Positions 42,640 to 51,910 are shown, counted from the first letter of the stretch. The stretch: 64,000 bases of DNA from Levilactobacillus andaensis (GCF_016861695.1 NZ_BOLP01000013.1:34544-98543); one strand, 5' to 3'. Program-made: numbers and translations. Notes: a model not told the origin generated them from the letters alone.

Positions 42640-43029
42640 TTGACGCATAAACAGCGTTGGGCCGCCATTTCAATCGCGATTTACGTGATCTTTGTTATCG
42701 CCGCCGTGGTGATTGGCTTCTTAGACCCCAGCCAGATTGGGCTGGAGTGGACCATCTTCTGGTACTTTGTCATGGCCGGATTGTGCTACTACTTTTACTT
42801 TAAGAATGTGAGTTACCGTGAAGTGGTCTATTACGCAAAACAACTAGGCCTTCATAAGGAAGACCTAGTTGCTTTAATACCACATTTAAAGGAGACCCAG
42901 GACGTTCCCGACCCGGATCGACCGAACTTTCTAAGTCCCTTTGCGAAGATCCCAATTTCTGTGGTCAATCAACTGACCGACCAACTGGAACCACGCGCAA
43001 AGGAACAGGACATCGCACCCTACCGCTAG
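42640..43029 (+). CDS. Small membrane protein, unknown
   Basis: A 129-residue protein with two N-terminal membrane segments (residues about 8-27 and 38-54) and a cytoplasmic-looking tail of about 70 residues containing EVVYYAKQLGLHKEDLVALI and a Pro/Asp-rich stretch. No family recognised. The start is a TTG behind GAGGGAC. It converges on the aldo/keto reductase gene with one base between the stop codons and no visible terminator. Confidence 0.7.
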   Translation: MTHKQRWAAISIAIYVIFVIAAVVIGFLDPSQIGLEWTIFWYFVMAGLCYYFYFKNVSYREVVYYAKQLGLHKEDLVALIPHLKETQDVPDPDRPNFLSPFAKIPISVVNQLTDQLEPRAKEQDIAPYR

Positions 43030-43030
43030 A

Positions 43031-43897
43031 TTACTTCTTGCGGCTAGTGTAACTTTGGGATTGTTTTAACCAGGCTTCATCGTCTGGATTAGGACCCACA
43101 CGTTTGCCGGCGTCGAGGGCAGCAATGGCCTTCATCTCGTCTTCATCCAAACCAAAGGCAAAGATGTCGCGGTTTTGTTGGACACGAGCTTCGTGAATCG
43201 ACTTTGGAATCACGATTTCTTCGCGTTGAACGTGCCAGCGTAAAATGATTTGGGCGGCACTCACGTCATGGGCTGCTGCTAATTCGCTGATGACGGGGTC
43301 GCTAAGCGCGTTGTTGTTGCCACCGCCAAGTGGACTCCAGGCTTCATGCAAGATTCCTTTGCTTTCCAAGTAGGCGTGCATCTCGTCTTGCTGGAAGTAC
43401 GGATGCGTTTCGATTTGGTCAACAACGGGCTTAACCGTGCCGTGGGCCAAGACATCGTCCATCTGCTTTTGATTAAAGTTGGAGACACCGATGTTCTTGA
43501 TCTTACCTTCCTTGTACAGGTCTTCCATGGCCCGCCAGCTTTCGAGGTACCCAGGTGCTGGCCAGTGGATCAGGTACATGTCAAGGTAGTCTAAACCGAG
43601 CTTGTCCAAAGTTTCTTGGAAGGCTGCCTTGGTTTCATCATAGCCCCGCACAGCGTTCCAGAGTTTGGAGGTCACGAAGATGTCTTCACGCTTAACGTCG
43701 CTCTCGCGGATGGCCTCGCCGACCCATTGTTCGTTGCCGTAATATGCGGCGGTGTCAATGTGGCGATAACCCGCAGCTAACGCCCATTTGATAGAGTTCT
43801 TCGTGTCTTCAGCGTTATCGACTTGGAACACACCGAGACCTAATTGGGGAATCCGGTTGCCATTGTTTAATGGTAAATCGGGAATATCATTATGCAC
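43031..43897 (-). CDS. Aldo/keto reductase
   Basis: A 288-residue NADPH-dependent aldo/keto reductase. The catalytic tetrad is visible: Asp and Tyr in HIDTAAYYGNEQWVG, Lys in FVTSKLWN, His in YLIHWPAPG. The cofactor loop IPKSIHEARVQQN near the C-terminus is intact. It belongs to the 2,5-diketo-gluconate reductase-like group common in lactobacilli. Start: GTG at 43897 with AAAGGTGG eight bases upstream. A second, less similar AKR lies at 53193-53999. Confidence 0.9.
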   Translation of the reverse strand: MHNDIPDLPLNNGNRIPQLGLGVFQVDNAEDTKNSIKWALAAGYRHIDTAAYYGNEQWVGEAIRESDVKREDIFVTSKLWNAVRGYDETKAAFQETLDKLGLDYLDMYLIHWPAPGYLESWRAMEDLYKEGKIKNIGVSNFNQKQMDDVLAHGTVKPVVDQIETHPYFQQDEMHAYLESKGILHEAWSPLGGGNNNALSDPVISELAAAHDVSAAQIILRWHVQREEIVIPKSIHEARVQQNRDIFAFGLDEDEMKAIAALDAGKRVGPNPDDEAWLKQSQSYTSRKK

Positions 43898-44104
43898 TAT
43901 AAAAACCACCTTTCAAACTTTGTTTCACCCTCTATCATACAATATCCAAGCGAATTTCGCGGTGCGAATGATTGAAAAATGGTCGAAATCAGTGTTAAAA
44001 TTTTCTTCTACTAGCGTTTTGCGGTACTATGGAGAGTGTGGTAGTTTGTCGTCTTGGCGGCAAACTTGTTTTTTCACACCGTTCTGGACATGGAGGTTTT
44101 TCAG

Positions 44105-44716
44105 TTGAACAACCAAGAACCAAAATCACGCGTACAACGGTATAACTTTAATCAGGGTGATCAACCCACGCGACGCCAGCCAAAAAAGCCGCGTCGTTGG
44201 TGGCCGTGGATTATGACCCTATTAACGCTGGCCATCGCTATCTTGCTGGTCTTAGCCATTACGCATCACAACGATTCCGCTTCAAATACTGCCGCCTCAT
44301 CGAGTACCAGCGCTTCCGTCGTCGCCAAATCATCGTCGGCCTCGGAACAAGCTGCCTACGATAGTTTTAAACAGCAGGTCGCTCAGGCCAATGATAACGG
44401 AATAACTGTCACGCAAAAACAAAAGCTACAAAATATCATTAACGATGAATCTAACGACGCCGTCCAAGACCGCGAACAAAAGCTACTGGATAAGACGCAA
44501 GTCAAGAAGAGCGCCACCACTAGCAGTAGTTCGTCTGCCGATAACACGAGCAACGCGTCAAACAGCACCTTTGCCAGCACCCACACCTTCTCGTCGGTCA
44601 ACGACGCACAGAACTGGGCACAGGCTTCCAAACAACAGTGGTTGGCCGCGGGTTACACGACCTACACCATCACTTCGGACGGCCAGGGCAACTACACCCT
44701 GCAGTTCGTCCGGTAG
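44105..44716 (+). CDS. Membrane-anchored protein with Ser-rich linker
   Basis: A 203-residue protein: a basic N-terminal cytoplasmic part (TRRQPKKPRRWW), one membrane helix (IMTLLTLAIAILLVLAI), a Ser/Thr/Ala-rich linker, a helical region (YDSFKQQVAQANDNGITVTQKQKLQNI), a second Ser-rich linker and a small C-terminal domain (NDAQNWAQASKQQWLAAGYTTYTI) that looks alpha/beta. Topology suggests an exported stalk with a terminal domain. Family not recognised. The TTG at 44105 has GGAGG eight bases upstream, better than an ATG at 44054. Monocistronic with a strong terminator. Confidence 0.7.
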   Translation: MNNQEPKSRVQRYNFNQGDQPTRRQPKKPRRWWPWIMTLLTLAIAILLVLAITHHNDSASNTAASSSTSASVVAKSSSASEQAAYDSFKQQVAQANDNGITVTQKQKLQNIINDESNDAVQDREQKLLDKTQVKKSATTSSSSSADNTSNASNSTFASTHTFSSVNDAQNWAQASKQQWLAAGYTTYTITSDGQGNYTLQFVR

Positions 44717-44723
44717 TCCTTAT

Positions 44724-44766
44724 ACGCTAACGCATGGCCTTTCTGGCTGTGCGTTAGCGTTTTTTG
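44724..44766 (+). terminator. Terminator of the membrane-anchored protein gene
   Basis: ACGCTAACGCA pairs perfectly with TGCGTTAGCGT around 16 bases, followed by a T-run. Confidence 0.9.
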
Positions 44767-44787
44767 TTCGGTTACATTGTTTATGAA

Positions 44788-44968
44788 TGGCCGCGCTCCG
44801 GCTGCCAGGGATTCCGCCTGCTGTGGGGACGCTTCGGACTAAGGGGCGGTCCTCTCGCTCGCCTTTAAGCCGCGTGGGTCATGCGTCTTAAAAGTCGCCC
44901 ATAGTGGTCGCTTACAGCGACCACTATTCCCACGGCTGGCTGCATCCCTGACCTCCTCCGGATCTGAT
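44788..44968 (+). repeat. Structured intergenic repeat, copy 9 (B variant, inverted)
   Basis: B-type copy in the opposite orientation to the others. The hairpin corresponding to GCTGGC/GCTAGC is here TAGTGGTCGCT/AGCGACCACTA: fully paired but of different sequence. The CTTTTAAG-type stem and the closing stem GCCAGGGA/TCCCTG are recognisable. It lies between convergent genes. Confidence 0.8.
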
Positions 44969-45150
44969 TGATTGTTGCCATAACTTACGTTTGGGGACCG
45001 AAATTTTTAACGTTAGTCTACTGGCATACGTAGCTGCGGCAAAGTCTCGTGTTTTCTCCGTGCCAAATTGTCAGGTGGTGTCTCTAGCGACAACTTTATG
45101 CAGCCCAAATCACCAACTACCAATCCCAATGGCTTTCGTTTCCAATGACA

Positions 45151-45918
45151 CTACCGTTTCGACGACCTCTTATTCAGCCGCTCGACCTGTTCCTGTAACT
45201 GGTCGACCTTACCCGTTAGCGTGTCGATTTTCGCCAAGAGTTCGCGGACGTTGGCTTGTTCCTGGGTGTCTTGTGGGGTGACTGCCTTTTCTGTCCGGTT
45301 GGTGATAAATCCGGTAATCGTACTGGTCAGCAAACCAATAAAGCCAATTCCACCGAACATGAGGACGCTGGCGATAATTTTACCGAAGGCGGTGTGCGGC
45401 GTCTCGTCCCCGTATCCCACCGTTGTTGCCGTGGTGACCGCCCACCACAGGGAGTTGGCGAGGCTTTGCTTTTCAGTCAGCGAAAAAAGAAATGCGCTGA
45501 CCACGATAATCGCCACGCTGATTGAAAAGAGATAGATGAACCCTGTTTGGTAAATGAACCGATGATAGGCCTTGGTCCATTTGCCATCTAGTCCCAGCCG
45601 CCAGAAAATATGGTGAAACCGAATCAGGCGCGCTAACCGGGCCAGCCGGAAGAAGGCAAAGACTGGGTGAAGTGGGATGATGCCCAGCAGGTCAAACGCC
45701 GACTGAATCAGAAAGGTTTTGCGGTCTTTCGTGATAGCCAGTCGTACGAAATAGTCAATGGCAAAGAACGCGAGTAACCCGTTTGAAATCGCCATTTCTA
45801 GCGGGTGACTCCCCAGTTGTAATAACATTAAAATCACGTTTAGGACCGACCCCAACGTTAATAACGTCACGCCCCAATGGTAGCCGACCAATGCGCGTGG
45901 TACTCGCTCGTTTTGCAT
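45151..45918 (-). CDS. Voltage-gated potassium channel-like protein
   Basis: A 255-residue ion channel of the six-helix type. The pore carries the K+ selectivity filter in TTATTVGYGDETPHT. An Arg-rich S4-like helix is visible (FFRLARLARLIRFHHIFW). After S6 a hydrophilic tail forms a clear heptad coiled coil (LLAKIDTLTGKVDQLQEQVERL), which may hold the tetramer together. It probably affects membrane potential or K+ leak. ATG at 45918 with GGGGGAAG upstream. No regulatory RCK domain and no partner gene nearby. Confidence 0.9.
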   Translation of the reverse strand: MQNERVPRALVGYHWGVTLLTLGSVLNVILMLLQLGSHPLEMAISNGLLAFFAIDYFVRLAITKDRKTFLIQSAFDLLGIIPLHPVFAFFRLARLARLIRFHHIFWRLGLDGKWTKAYHRFIYQTGFIYLFSISVAIIVVSAFLFSLTEKQSLANSLWWAVTTATTVGYGDETPHTAFGKIIASVLMFGGIGFIGLLTSTITGFITNRTEKAVTPQDTQEQANVRELLAKIDTLTGKVDQLQEQVERLNKRSSKR

Positions 45919-46062
45919 GATACTTCCCCCAAAAACCTATTTTTTAGATGGTGCCCGTCAATCAATTACTTATTAATATAATCAAATTCAACAAGATTAC
46001 CAGAAATATCTGCGGATTTTAGTCTTTAGTAAGATTTACCCGTTGAATCTCTAACCACACCA

Positions 46063-46106
46063 AAAAGACCATGCGCGCCCAAAAAGGGGCCGCCATGGCC
46101 TTTTCT
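46063..46106 (-). terminator. Terminator of the M20 peptidase gene
   Basis: On the minus strand GGCCATGGCggCC pairs with GGgcgCGCATGGTC and is followed by five T, about 60 bases after the stop codon. Confidence 0.75.
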
Positions 46107-46167
46107 ATAGCTAAATTTTTAATGACAAATCCAAACAATGTGATTCAGGCCAGGAAGTCTTACGATT

Positions 46168-47331
46168 TTACATCATTTTATATGCCTGCAACTGTTCAAA
46201 GAAGGCTGGGACCAAAGCTTCATAAAAGTCGATGGCCTTCAGGTATTCCTGGATGGAAATGTACTCATCGACCTGGTGCGACGTATTGCTGCCAGGACCG
46301 ATTTCAATGCTGGTAAAGTCGGCCTTGGCCCGCAAAAATTCGGCGCCGTCGTTCGCCCCACCGGACCCGACGATTTTGGTGTCGTGACCACAGATCTTGT
46401 CGCTGATCTGCTTGGCTAATTGAACCAATGGCGCGTGCGGGTCACCCGGGATGGCCTCTTCCGGATAGCTGTAGGACAGCTTCAAATCAACGGTCGGTTC
46501 CTGATTCAATTTGGCAATCAGGGCCTCTAGTTCATCATAAATAACCTGGTTCGGATAGGCCGGAATCGTCCGCATGTTGGCCATCAACTCTGCGTGGGCG
46601 GGAATCGAATTGATCTGCTCGCCCCCGGAAATCAGGTCGACGTTATGCAGCAAGCCGCCCAGTACGGGATCGGTCTTCGTGTGCTGCGCCATGATTGGCC
46701 CGACCGCATTATAAAATTTCATCAAATTCGTAATTGCGTTGATGCCCTTTTCTGGACTGGCACTGTGACTCCCTTTGCCCGTGGACACGACCTTGTAGTC
46801 AATGACGCCCCGCGCGGTGTAGACCACATTGTCGAGGCCACTCGGTTCAGCGATGACCAAGCCGGCGAGTTCATCGGCATATCCAGCGTCGGTCAACGTG
46901 GCCGCACCGTATTCCCCGGTCTCCTCACCGACCGTGGCCAGCAACCGCACGCTGCCTTTTAGCGGCGTCCCTTGTTCGAGAAATTCCAGCATGGTGATGA
47001 CGATAGCCGCCAAACCACTCTTCATATCCGACGCGCCCCGGCCAAAGAGTTGGTCGCCAACGATTGCCCCACCAAATGGGTCATGACTCCACGCGCTGTG
47101 GTCCCCGGGGTCAACAACGTCCATGTGCCCAGACAAACCGATTTGTGGGCCCTCCCCAATCGTTACGACCAGGTTATCCCGGTTCTCAGCAAACGGAACT
47201 TTTTCCACCTTGGCTTGAGGATAAGGGGCAAATAAACTCGCAATGTAGTCGGCAACGGCGGTCTCATTATCATTGACCGAAGGAATCTGAATAATGTGCT
47301 GTAAAATCTCAATTTTGGTTTGGGGCGTCAT
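46168..47331 (-). CDS. dapE: ArgE/DapE-family M20 deacylase/peptidase
   Basis: A 387-residue metallohydrolase of the M20 family. Metal ligands and catalytic residues sit in IGLSGHMDVVDPGD (His-x-Asp), GRGASDMKSG (bridging Asp), TVGEETGEYGA (Glu-Glu) and the C-terminal GSGSNTSH-like GPGSNTSHQVDEYI. Close to proteins annotated as succinyl-diaminopimelate desuccinylase, which release LL-diaminopimelate for lysine and wall synthesis, but with no other lysine genes nearby a general ArgE/DapE-type amidohydrolase cannot be excluded. I place the start at 47331 (ATG, GAAAGG nine bases upstream). Confidence 0.82.
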   Translation of the reverse strand: MTPQTKIEILQHIIQIPSVNDNETAVADYIASLFAPYPQAKVEKVPFAENRDNLVVTIGEGPQIGLSGHMDVVDPGDHSAWSHDPFGGAIVGDQLFGRGASDMKSGLAAIVITMLEFLEQGTPLKGSVRLLATVGEETGEYGAATLTDAGYADELAGLVIAEPSGLDNVVYTARGVIDYKVVSTGKGSHSASPEKGINAITNLMKFYNAVGPIMAQHTKTDPVLGGLLHNVDLISGGEQINSIPAHAELMANMRTIPAYPNQVIYDELEALIAKLNQEPTVDLKLSYSYPEEAIPGDPHAPLVQLAKQISDKICGHDTKIVGSGGANDGAEFLRAKADFTSIEIGPGSNTSHQVDEYISIQEYLKAIDFYEALVPAFFEQLQAYKMM

Positions 47332-47576
47332 GGGCGTCATCCTTTCTCTAATCACTTTCTAATGTTATTAGCATACGCCCTTCTCTCCAAAAAGCAACCA
47401 TTAATTGCAATTTTATTAGGTTATGTTTAATATATCGTATTTTTATACATTTATAATGAATATACGCGGAAGACGACTCTCCTGCGGTATAATAAAGGTG
47501 AACCAACTGACGCGCCAATTTGACAATCATTCATGGTCAAACCACCGGCTGCGCAGTTAATTTGAGGAGGGGTTTT

Positions 47577-48086
47577 ATGCGTATCTTTGTGCCATCCGAA
47601 AACGGCTATTTAGCCGACGAATTCAGCAAGCACGCCACGGGCGACGATGTTTATGGCGGTCACCCCGTTAAGTCGTTCCCCATTAGTTTATCCAAAATTC
47701 CCAAGAAGACGCAGACACTGGCGCTTAACTTGATTGACTTTGACGCGGTGCCCGTCAGCGGTTTCCCCTGGATTCACTGGGTCGCCGCTAACTTCCCCGG
47801 AACGACCAGAGAGATTACCGCGGACGTTTCCCGGACCAACGCCATCCCGCACGTTCACGGCCGCAACAGCAACGCCGGCTCCCTCATTGGCAACACGGAC
47901 CCCGCTATTTTCCAAAATTACACCGGGCCATTTCCACCCAATGAAGACCACGATTACAGCCTGACCGTTTACGCGTTGAATACCAAGCTCGACTTGGCCG
48001 ACGGTTTCTGGTTAAACGACCTGCTTCATCAAATCAACGGGCACGTCTTGGACACCGCCACGATTACTCTGCGCGGCCGCGTTTAG
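47577..48086 (+). CDS. YbhB/YbcL-type PEBP family protein
   Basis: A 169-residue phosphatidylethanolamine-binding-protein fold (Raf kinase inhibitor-like). DFDAVPVSGFPWIHWVAAN holds the D-x-D-A-P and H-W ligands of the anion pocket and FTGPFPPNEDHDYSLTVYALN the G-P-x-P-x-x-x-H-x-Y motif. Bacterial members have no settled function. The ATG at 47577 has GAGGAGGGG. A universal stress protein gene follows after 27 bases, so they are probably one operon. Confidence 0.87.
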   Translation: MRIFVPSENGYLADEFSKHATGDDVYGGHPVKSFPISLSKIPKKTQTLALNLIDFDAVPVSGFPWIHWVAANFPGTTREITADVSRTNAIPHVHGRNSNAGSLIGNTDPAIFQNYTGPFPPNEDHDYSLTVYALNTKLDLADGFWLNDLLHQINGHVLDTATITLRGRV

Positions 48087-48113
48087 GGATGTCCTCCATT
48101 AAGAAGGGGTATT

Positions 48114-48632
48114 ATGGAACAGAACTATGAACAGATTCTGGTGCCCGTCGACGGCTCCGTCCAAGCAGAACTGGCGCTAAAAAAGGCCGTTACGGTCGCC
48201 CAACAGAACCACGCGCACATCGACTTGCTAAATGTGTTGCGCATTAATCATTACGGGTTTTATGCTAGTGGTTCCATGCCCGGTAGCGTCATTCACGACC
48301 TCGCACAGGACGCGACGGCCTACCTGACCTCACTGGTCGATACAACCAAGGCAGCCACGGGCTTTGCCAACATGGACATTCACGTCCGGTTTGGCAATCC
48401 CAAGACCGTCATCGCCCATGAGTTCGTGCGGGACCACAAGAACGACCTCATCATGCTGGGCGCCACTGGTCTCAGCGCGGTTGCCCGGATGGTCGAAGGT
48501 TCGGTCACGTCTTACGTGAGTCGGATGTCCGCAATCGATGTTTTCGTGGTCCGGACCAACGAAGATGGCAAGCCACTCGACACCAAGCAGGCTGCGGAAC
48601 AGAACCAAGAACAACCGAAACTTTCTAAATAG
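48114..48632 (+). CDS. Universal stress protein, third copy
   Basis: A 172-residue UspA-family protein, diverged from the two mntH-linked copies. YEQILVPVDGSVQAELALKKA opens the fold; LGATGLSAVARMVEGSVTSYV carries the ATP-binding Gly-rich loop. A polar Gln/Glu/Lys-rich tail of about 18 residues is extra. Probably cotranscribed with the upstream PEBP gene and closed by a terminator. Confidence 0.88.
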   Translation: MEQNYEQILVPVDGSVQAELALKKAVTVAQQNHAHIDLLNVLRINHYGFYASGSMPGSVIHDLAQDATAYLTSLVDTTKAATGFANMDIHVRFGNPKTVIAHEFVRDHKNDLIMLGATGLSAVARMVEGSVTSYVSRMSAIDVFVVRTNEDGKPLDTKQAAEQNQEQPKLSK

Positions 48633-48640
48633 ACTCGAAA

Positions 48641-48676
48641 CGACCACCGTGGCGCGATGCCACGGCGGTTTTTCGT
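48641..48676 (+). terminator. Terminator of the PEBP-usp operon
   Basis: CCaCCGTGGC pairs with GCCACGGcGG around GCGAT, then five T. Confidence 0.85.
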
Positions 48677-48727
48677 TGTCCGGTATCTGACTTAACCTTG
48701 GTATAACAATGATATTAGCGTAATAAT

Positions 48728-48912
48728 TAGCGACCTAGTATAGCCTTCGCCTTACCGGCCGCCAGATATGGGCTGGAACGGTGCGGACACAACTTGAAGC
48801 CTCGAAAAGCACGAGTCTTCAGGCTTGGTCTTCTACTAAGCCGGCGGGAAAACACCGCCAACTAAGTAGAACGACGCGCCTGAGCCCATATCTGGCGACC
48901 TCTCGGCTTACA
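48728..48912 (+). repeat. Structured intergenic repeat, copy 10 (A variant)
   Basis: Closing arms GCCAGATATGGGC (48761-48773) and GCCCATATCTGGC (48884-48896). Hairpins CTTGAAGcCTCG/CGAGtCTTCAgG and TCTACTAAgCCGGCGG/CCGCCaactaAGTAGA; the last shows paired changes against the 2.7 kb copy. Confidence 0.8.
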
Positions 48913-49017
48913 CAACAATCCTTTGTCAGTTAAGAGAATGAGCGTAAAGTCGTTATTGACCAAGCCATAAAATTCAGAGTACACACTTTCGACAATTGTC
49001 ATAGTAAAAATCAACCT

Positions 49018-49036
49018 AGCAGCCGCAGTGCGCCAA
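49018..49036 (-). repeat. Remnant of a B-variant repeat
   Basis: After the A copy and its usual spacer only the outer end of a B copy remains (AGCAGCCGCAGTGCG). The body has been lost, which shows that the A-spacer-B arrangement can lose its B half by deletion. Confidence 0.6.
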
Positions 49037-49105
49037 ATTTATCTTTCAACCTTCAACCATCACCCCCAAATCGGCGTATACTAAGAAAAACTGGAGGCGA
49101 TTGGT

Positions 49106-49927
49106 ATGACAGACTTTCCAATTGAATTACGACAACTGGTCGATGCGCCCAACTTAAGCCTTACGGACGACCAAGTCGAGCTGTTACTGGCACATGTCGG
49201 TGACCTGGCCCCCACGATTCGTGACGACACGGTCTTCACCCTCTTTGAACGGGGGTTAGCTGAGGATGCGTTCACCCGTGACCAATGCCGGACCATCGCT
49301 AAGCACCTGCTGACCAAACGCGGCCTCTTCACCGCCATCGACCAGCCGACTAATGACGCCGTTTTTCAGCGAACATTTACGGCGCTATTGACCGCAGCCG
49401 TGCTGGATAACGACGCCCAATATGACTGGCTAACCGCCACCGACCGGGACCAATTTTTCAACGATGCCCTGACCTACCTCGTCCGCGAACATGACCAACG
49501 CGGCTGGGTACCGGAGAAAGGCTGGGCCCATGGCGTCGCTCATGGCAGCGACCTGCTAGGCTATGCGTGGCGGCATCCCCAGTTTCCCCTCGACCAAACG
49601 CCAACAGCACTGGCGACCATTGCCACGGTGTTCGCCCGCCAGACGACTCCTTTTCAATTTGACGAGGAGCCGCGTCTGGCCATGCCACTGATTCAAGCAC
49701 TGCGAGTCGACCATCTGACCACAACGCAGCTCAATGACTGGCTAACCGCCACCGACCAGCGCTTGTGGACCAACTTCTCGTTTGACCGTGGCCCCGCCGC
49801 ACGGCTACACAACTGGCTCAGCTTCCTCCACCACCTGTATTTCTTGTTGCCAGGAGAAAGCGCCACCCAACAACTGATTACGGCATTAAGTCATCACTAC
49901 TATCAAGCAAATGGTTACATGAACTAA
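49106..49927 (+). CDS. DUF2785 domain protein
   Basis: A 273-residue all-helical protein of the DUF2785 family, recognised from the LREHDQRGWVPEKGWAHGVAHGSDLL stretch (residues about 130-155) and the spaced helices before and after, which resemble HEAT-like or toroid folds. The function of the family is unknown. No signal peptide. GGAGGCG precedes the ATG. It stands alone and shares a bidirectional terminator with the convergent DUF1801 gene. Confidence 0.78.
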   Translation: MTDFPIELRQLVDAPNLSLTDDQVELLLAHVGDLAPTIRDDTVFTLFERGLAEDAFTRDQCRTIAKHLLTKRGLFTAIDQPTNDAVFQRTFTALLTAAVLDNDAQYDWLTATDRDQFFNDALTYLVREHDQRGWVPEKGWAHGVAHGSDLLGYAWRHPQFPLDQTPTALATIATVFARQTTPFQFDEEPRLAMPLIQALRVDHLTTTQLNDWLTATDQRLWTNFSFDRGPAARLHNWLSFLHHLYFLLPGESATQQLITALSHHYYQANGYMN

Positions 49928-49980
49928 AAAGGTGCCGATACAATCTGATTAAACCAGACTGTGTCAGCACCTTTGCTTTT
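49927..49980. terminator. Bidirectional terminator between convergent genes
   Basis: AAAGGTGCcGAtACAATCTG pairs with CAGACTGTGTCAGCACCTTT, with T- and A-runs on both flanks. Confidence 0.85.
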
Positions 49981-50353
49981 ATTTCCGCCAGAACGTTGTC
50001 GTTTCGGCCTTATCGGCAATATTAAATGAAATGATCTGCTTCAACAGATCGTAATCCACATCTTGAGTCCATTTGATGCGACCAAATTTCTTTCCGGGAT
50101 TATACTTTGCGGCCTGAATGGCATCGGCGAACTGGTCCATCGCCTGACCCTCGGGGGCAAACGCCATGTGGGCCTTGGCCACGCTGAACCCAATAATGAA
50201 CGTGCCATGGTCGGTAAACATCGGCTGATTCCACGCAAACCGCTGTTCGAGCTGCGGAAAGGTCGTCTGGACCCAATTCAACACGGTTCGCACGCGTTCT
50301 TGGTGTTCCGCGTCGTCAATCTTCGCTAAGTAATCTTCAAATTCTGCAATCAT
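49979..50353 (-). CDS. DUF1801 (YdhG-like) protein
   Basis: A 124-residue protein of the DUF1801 family. Landmarks: TFPQLEQRFAWNQPMF, then GFSVAKAHMAFAP and the KFGRIKWTQDVDYDLLKQII end. A Bacillus homologue (YdhG/Fra) has been described as a frataxin-like iron chaperone, so iron handling is possible but not shown here. The ATG at 50353 follows TAGGGGTGAACC; a longer frame to 50380 is less likely. Confidence 0.8.
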   Translation of the reverse strand: MIAEFEDYLAKIDDAEHQERVRTVLNWVQTTFPQLEQRFAWNQPMFTDHGTFIIGFSVAKAHMAFAPEGQAMDQFADAIQAAKYNPGKKFGRIKWTQDVDYDLLKQIISFNIADKAETTTFWRK

Positions 50354-50486
50354 AGGTTCACCCCTAAATGGTTTCGTCATGGTCCAGCGACCACGTTAAA
50401 TTGTTTTTATTGTAGCATGTTTTCTTCTATGTAAGGTGATGTTGTTTGCACTTGATTAGTAGCACTGCCATTATCCAACAAAAGTC

Positions 50487-50530
50487 GCAAAAAAACGCGA
50501 CCACCCGGTTTCAACTCACCCGTTAGTCGC
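50487..50530 (-). terminator. Terminator of the small membrane protein gene
   Basis: On the minus strand GGACGCGACtaACGGGT pairs with ACCGGGTggTCGCGT, followed by seven T. Confidence 0.8.
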
Positions 50531-50538
50531 GTCCAATT

Positions 50539-50736
50539 CTATTTCGATTTTTGACTACTATAGATAGCTTCGATCACAAATCCCAGTCCAACGACGCATT
50601 CGCCCAAAGTCATCATCCAGCTTCCGCTAAACAACTTAACGGAAAATGCATTGCCGGGTGTGAGGGAAAATAGCGTGGACACAAAAACGACTACGCCTAG
50701 CCAAAAAGTCCATTTCCGAAAAAAACTATACTTCAC
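50539..50736 (-). CDS. Small two-helix membrane protein, unknown
   Basis: A 65-residue protein with two hydrophobic segments (FWLGVVVFVSTLFSLTP and MMTLGECVVGLGFVIEAIY) and a polar tail. The GTG at 50736 has GAGGCGG eight bases upstream. Family not recognised. It directly follows the secreted protein gene at 50811-51746 in the same direction, 74 bases away, and may be cotranscribed. Confidence 0.65.
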   Translation of the reverse strand: MKYSFFRKWTFWLGVVVFVSTLFSLTPGNAFSVKLFSGSWMMTLGECVVGLGFVIEAIYSSQKSK

Positions 50737-50810
50737 AAGTTTCACCGCCTCAGCTCAAGTTTACCACTGGTTGACCACGATAAATTTACTTTTATTTTCA
50801 ACTCGTAAAA

Positions 50811-51746
50811 CTACCAGGTGTTGACGACGTGATCATCCTGCCAGTAAAATTCAACCTCAAGTGCCAGATAGAAGTTCTTAGAATACGGATCGTTAGAAGC
50901 ACCCTCTTGCAAGCTCGCTCCCGGATCAGAGACGACACCAAACCCAAGATTACGCGCATGATGATTCTTAGTGACGTATTGTAGGGAATGCGCAATCTCA
51001 TCCGCTAGGCCATCCACCAGATAATTTCCACCTTGCGTGTTAGCTGGCAACGACCGCATCCAGCCCAAGTCCATATCTTCAATGGACGTCAATCCACCAT
51101 CACCAATAAAGTGCTTGTTGCCCTTGATACCAAACTTCGCAGGCTGCCAAACTTTAGAACGGTCCCTCGTTTGACCACTAACCCCATCATCAGCATAAGT
51201 CATGTACTGCGCAAACGCCATCATCTGCGGGTTAAAGGTGTACTGACTCGCCAGCTTCTTGGCCACGGCCGCTTGAATCTGTTGATTAGTCATTTTTTGG
51301 AAGGCAATATTTTGTTGCGTCTTGAGCGCCTGATTCTTGGCTATTTTGGCACCCACAACTGCCGGCGTTTGGGTGGTCGTCGTTGGCTTCAAGTAGCCCC
51401 GCCAAATCCACCCTTTGTGCATCCCCGCAGCAGTTTGAACGTGATAATAGATGGCTGATGTGCCCTTCACCTTGTTGTACAATTTTTCATGGGCATCGGT
51501 GAACCAGATCTCATCCGGCTCCTCATACCCCATGGCGTACAACAGGCCCAGATGCTTCGAATAGCGGCCACCCTGCGAACGCGTAAAAGCGTGTTCCTTC
51601 ATGCTCTTCCGCCAAACTAATTTCACTGATTGTGAGCGACTGGCTGAAGAATATTGTTCGCTAGCAGCCTTCGCCGACGTGCCTGATAAAAAGAACATGC
51701 TACCAGCGACTCCGAGAACACTGGCAAACTGAATTAAACGTTTCAT
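50811..51746 (-). CDS. Secreted protein with SH3-like module, unknown
   Basis: A 311-residue exported protein with a signal peptide cleaved after TSAKA (about residue 27). Residues 40-125 (WRKSMKEHAF, GRYSKHLGLLYAMGY, TSAIYYHVQ, KGWIWRGYLKP) look like a GW/SH3-type wall-binding module found in lactobacilli. The C-terminal 190 residues contain DGLADEIAHSLQYVTKNHHA, with Asp-Glu-x-x-His that could be a metal site, followed by GFGVVSDPGASLQEGASND; the order faintly recalls zinc-peptidase-like surface proteins, but no HExxH is present. Unassigned. No LPxTG anchor. Confidence 0.7.
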   Translation of the reverse strand: MKRLIQFASVLGVAGSMFFLSGTSAKAASEQYSSASRSQSVKLVWRKSMKEHAFTRSQGGRYSKHLGLLYAMGYEEPDEIWFTDAHEKLYNKVKGTSAIYYHVQTAAGMHKGWIWRGYLKPTTTTQTPAVVGAKIAKNQALKTQQNIAFQKMTNQQIQAAVAKKLASQYTFNPQMMAFAQYMTYADDGVSGQTRDRSKVWQPAKFGIKGNKHFIGDGGLTSIEDMDLGWMRSLPANTQGGNYLVDGLADEIAHSLQYVTKNHHARNLGFGVVSDPGASLQEGASNDPYSKNFYLALEVEFYWQDDHVVNTW

Positions 51747-51910
51747 ATAACCCCTCCTCTATTTCAGAGTAGCACTCTCGCTTGACCAGTTCTAGCCAAA
51801 ACTGATAATAGGTGGATTAATTACGACCGACATCTATGAAACCTGGCATTCTTTTCACCAACTGCACAAGTCACGGGTGCTCGCTATTTACATGAGGGGG
51901 TGGCCTATTT

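Noticed and set aside
44991..45281. Plus-strand ORF of 96 codons
   Set aside because: It overlaps the 3' end of the potassium channel gene antisense and has no recognisable content.
46071..46316. Plus-strand ORF of 81 codons after the channel gene
   Set aside because: It starts in the terminator of the M20 peptidase gene and runs antisense through its end.
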